64,000 nt of DNA from Brevibacillus dissolubilis (GTDB lineage Bacteria > Bacillota > Bacilli > Brevibacillales > Brevibacillaceae), in the NCBI RefSeq assembly GCF_006170445.1, contig NZ_VCNA01000004.1:310001-374000 (forward strand). The letters are read 5' to 3'. A model generated the notes under the pieces. The model was given only the letters and a program-made list of their open reading frames with translations, was not told where the DNA came from and did no database searches. Positions 61,845-64,000 of the stretch are shown here, piece after piece. Every line of letters starts with the position of its first letter. The stretch's first letter is position 1. The translations under genes were made by a program, and so were the position numbers.

Positions 61845-62777
61845 ATGTTCATAATGATAGAAACAGAACAAAAGGGAAAAATGAATGTGATTGGAGATTG
61901 GGATATGTCAGAAAAGATATATGAAGCGTTAACTCATTTTGCTTCTGAATTAATACCACAATCTACCTCCGAGACAATCTATCATTATACAAGCATCGAT
62001 GGATTACTTGGAATCGTTCAGAACAAACTGTGGCTTTCGAACAGTGAGTTCCTGAATGATTCGGCTGAGCTGATCTATACCTCTGATTTATTCAGTCAAC
62101 TCTTTCGAGATACGGTATTAGTCCCTGACAAAGAACAAATATCGATTCCGCCAGGCTCATCTATGAAAGACATCCTATGGCATCAACAGTTGGAAATTTT
62201 CGCTTTATCCTTGACGGAAAATAGCGATTCCATCACTCTATGGAATAACTATGCCAACTACGAGGGATATAATTTAGGCTTTAAGAGAGCAGAATTAATT
62301 GAATGCCTACGAAATTACGCTATACAAAATGGCTTTTTACTGTTTTATGGGAAAATTATTTATGATCTTGAACAACAAAAGAAACTATTAACAAGACTGA
62401 TCGAGCGATACATATCGAACAAGACAGATATCGAAAATATCTCTGATTTCCTCGCGGGTGTCATCAATCATGTGGATCTGAGTGTGCAGCTTAATTTGTA
62501 CTCTCTGTTTTTTAAGCATCCATCCTTTTCTCCAGAAGAAGAGTATAGGATTGTTCTGATTAAAAGCAATCATTCGTTTGATGTGAGCTTTCGACATCGA
62601 TTGGGAATCATTATTCCCTATATTGAAGTTGGAATAGATCAGATCCCTATTACTGAAATTAACATAGGTCCAAAAAATAATATTGATATTGCTAAATTAG
62701 GTGTTGAGCGGTTTTTGAGTCACTCGGGGCATACCAATGTTAAAATCCACAAGTCTGCTGTTCCTTTGCGTTATTAA
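61845..62777 (+). CDS. DUF2971-family protein
   Basis: The protein carries the DUF2971 pattern: I-Y-H-Y-T-S-I-D-G-L-L-G-I, W-L-S-N-S-E-F-L-N-D-S-A-E, F-A-L-S-L-T-E-N-S-D-S-I-T-L-W-N-N-Y, and E-E-E-Y-R-I. Some relatives are tied to phage defence or ADP-ribosylation-like chemistry; the activity is not established. The ATG at 61905 with GGAG upstream may be the true start, giving about 290 aa, rather than 61845. The gene is AT-rich against its neighbours, which suggests recent acquisition. It is convergent with the helicase gene. Confidence 0.72.
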   Translation: MFIMIETEQKGKMNVIGDWDMSEKIYEALTHFASELIPQSTSETIYHYTSIDGLLGIVQNKLWLSNSEFLNDSAELIYTSDLFSQLFRDTVLVPDKEQISIPPGSSMKDILWHQQLEIFALSLTENSDSITLWNNYANYEGYNLGFKRAELIECLRNYAIQNGFLLFYGKIIYDLEQQKKLLTRLIERYISNKTDIENISDFLAGVINHVDLSVQLNLYSLFFKHPSFSPEEEYRIVLIKSNHSFDVSFRHRLGIIIPYIEVGIDQIPITEINIGPKNNIDIAKLGVERFLSHSGHTNVKIHKSAVPLRY

Positions 62778-62794
62778 TCTTTTAAAGCAAAATA

Positions 62795-62835
62795 AAAAGG
62801 AAAGCTCCCTTACTGCTAAAGAGCTTTCCTTTCCT
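62795..62835. terminator. Bidirectional terminator between DUF2971 gene and helicase
   Basis: GGAAAGCTC (62799-62807) and GAGCTTTCC (62821-62829) form a 9-bp stem with a 13-nt loop, with A-rich sequence on the left and T-rich on the right. It can serve both converging genes. Confidence 0.7.
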
Positions 62836-62851
62836 TATTACTGATAGGCTT

Positions 62852-64000
62852 TTAGTTGATTACTTGAGACTTCCGCTCAAAATGCTCATGCAACCGATAC
62901 TCACAAATCTCCCTCGTCCACCTATAAATCAAAACCCGTTCCGCAAGCGAGTCAGCTTGTTCCAGACGAATGGAAAACCTCCCCTCCCCAAACTCCACCA
63001 ACCCCTTCGAACTCCCACTCCACTTACTCATCGGCATCTGCGCCACCAACCTGCTCACAGCCACCGCATCATACTCCCACAGCGCCTGGGAAGCCTTGTC
63101 CGAAAAATCAATCCGTCTCCGATACTCCTTCTCCATCAGATACGTATGAAAAAACGGCGCAACCTCCTCCGGTGCCACAGGGTCAAGCCACTTCTCGACG
63201 CCCCGCTCCAGCATGTACAACAGCACGATCATCTTGTAGCTCTTCGCCATCCCCGTACTCTCCACTTCCTGTAGCCACGCCTCGTATTGGTACAGGACGT
63301 CCCGTTCCTCATCCGTCAGCTCATCGGCCCAGGCCAAGAAATTCACATACGACTTGAACTCCTGCCGATACTCCCGGCTGCTCTCCCGTCCGTGCAGATG
63401 CACCTCCAGATAGCTCGGGATTCGGCCCAGCTCCTGCTTCACTTCCTCGTATGCGGACAAAAGCTTTTCCTTGCGCGGTTGCCGTTTTCTAGCCAGCTCC
63501 GTCAGCAGGTTGACCGCCTGCACATCCATGTTCACCTGACAGAACTCAGGTACAGTCGGCAGAGCCGCCGCTTCTTTTTTACCGGTTCGGACAGCGGTGT
63601 CGAAGAGCTGCAGCTTCACATCCACATTGCGGTAGTTGCCGATCAGGTCGATGATCGTGCAGTACTCCTTCTCTGGATAAAGCCGCAGACCGCGCCCCAC
63701 TTGCTGGGTGAAGATCGTCAGCGACTCCGTTGGACGGACAAAAAGCAGCGTATCCACAGACGGGATGTCCACCCCTTCATTAAACAGATCGACGGTAAAG
63801 ATCACCTGCAGTTCCCCTCGATCCAGCTGACGAATCGCTTCGGGCCGGGATATTTCCTGTGTCTTCGAGTGTAGGCTGATCACCTTCATCCCGCGCTGAC
63901 GAAACACCTCCGCGAGATAATTCGCCTGTCGGATCGACGAGCAGAACGCAATCGTCCGGGTCTGACGATGCTTCTCCCACGCCAGATAGATTCTCTCTGC
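62852..64000 (-). CDS. Superfamily II DEAD/DEAH helicase, C-terminal part
   Basis: The frame is open through the right edge, so only the last 382 residues are seen. Helicase C motifs are present: T-I-A-F-C-S-S-I-R-Q-A (IV), L-F-N-E-G-V-D-I-P (V) and Q-Q-V-G-R-G-L-R-L (VI), then D-L-I-G-N-Y. A long helical C-terminal extension follows, typical of DUF3427-type restriction-like helicases. The N-terminal half with motif I and DEAD/DEAH lies outside the window. An accessory or defence role is possible. Confidence 0.8.
   Translation of the reverse strand, partial: AERIYLAWEKHRQTRTIAFCSSIRQANYLAEVFRQRGMKVISLHSKTQEISRPEAIRQLDRGELQVIFTVDLFNEGVDIPSVDTLLFVRPTESLTIFTQQVGRGLRLYPEKEYCTIIDLIGNYRNVDVKLQLFDTAVRTGKKEAAALPTVPEFCQVNMDVQAVNLLTELARKRQPRKEKLLSAYEEVKQELGRIPSYLEVHLHGRESSREYRQEFKSYVNFLAWADELTDEERDVLYQYEAWLQEVESTGMAKSYKMIVLLYMLERGVEKWLDPVAPEEVAPFFHTYLMEKEYRRRIDFSDKASQALWEYDAVAVSRLVAQMPMSKWSGSSKGLVEFGEGRFSIRLEQADSLAERVLIYRWTREICEYRLHEHFERKSQVIN

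Noticed and set aside
63287-63874. 195-aa plus-strand ORF opposite the helicase
   Set aside because: Antisense to conserved helicase motifs, no ribosome binding site, no recognisable domain.
1-64000. CRISPR arrays, insertion sequences or transposases
   Set aside because: No regularly spaced repeats, Cas genes, transposase motifs or terminal inverted repeats were found by eye; short or decayed copies could be missed.

Overview
The window looks like a Bacillota (low-GC Gram-positive, Bacillales-type) chromosome: strong AGGAGG-type ribosome binding sites, frequent GTG/TTG starts, RRNPP-type regulation, a lone tatC and galE. The species cannot be named from the sequence. About 1-59.3 kb appears to be one mobile island integrated at the 3' end of a tRNA-Val(GAC) gene (59281-59356, minus strand), with its tyrosine integrase (57794-58939) beside the tRNA. 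The left end of the island lies outside the window. From 59.3 kb rightwards the DNA reads as host backbone (tatC, galE), followed by a second small accessory patch (a DUF2971-type protein and a partial superfamily II helicase).

Region 1 (1-14.6 kb, all minus strand) is a transfer/secretion operon of mixed ancestry. Promoter-proximal genes are type IV secretion-like: a VirB2-like small protein, a VirB3/PrgI-like protein, a VirB4-N-like protein, a VirB4 ATPase, a polytopic lipoprotein, a Gly/Ser-rich protein and an M23 peptidase. They run straight into a Tad-pilus-like set: CpaE/TadZ, a frameshifted CpaB, a second CpaE-like protein, CpaF, TadB, TadC, then tiny hydrophobic peptides. No relaxase or coupling protein is visible in the window.

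Region 2 (14.7-22.5 kb, minus) holds an AT-rich membrane KAP NTPase, a DnaG-like primase/replication protein, small accessory genes, an excisionase-type DNA-binding protein, and an XRE-TPR (RRNPP-like) regulator. Two 8-bp direct repeats exactly 20 bp apart lie in the control region.

Region 3 (22.5-57.0 kb) is a dense defence island. It contains an unknown 337-aa protein, a Shedu-like (DUF4263-type) protein, an AbiGi/DUF2971-like protein, a complete phosphorothioation system (dndB-C-D-E-A, each gene overlapping the next by 4 bp) and its restriction partner dptF-G-H behind its own promoter. Upstream of dndB, ending at a 12-bp-stem terminator, is a tightly packed seven-gene operon of about 16.4 kb. 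It encodes a NERD-UvrD helicase, an AddB-like PD-(D/E)XK protein with Fe-S-type cysteines, a SNF2-family helicase, a RecQ-like helicase, a 260-aa protein, a 1033-aa P-loop ATPase and a 221-aa helical protein. The last five match, in order, kind and approximate size, the DpdE-F-G-H-I set that I recall from 7-deazaguanine DNA-modification islands. No tRNA-guanine-transglycosylase-like DpdA or other Dpd modification gene is present. This operon beside dnd/dpt is the strongest candidate for an undescribed system: a Dpd-like effector set with an AddAB-like helicase-nuclease pair, possibly reading phosphorothioate marks instead of deazaguanine.

Region 4 (57.05-59.36 kb) carries the integrase, a decayed second copy of the tRNA-Val 3' half plus terminator at 57.33-57.40 kb, repeated GTGGTCAAA motifs next to a perfect 16-bp palindrome, and the tRNA itself.
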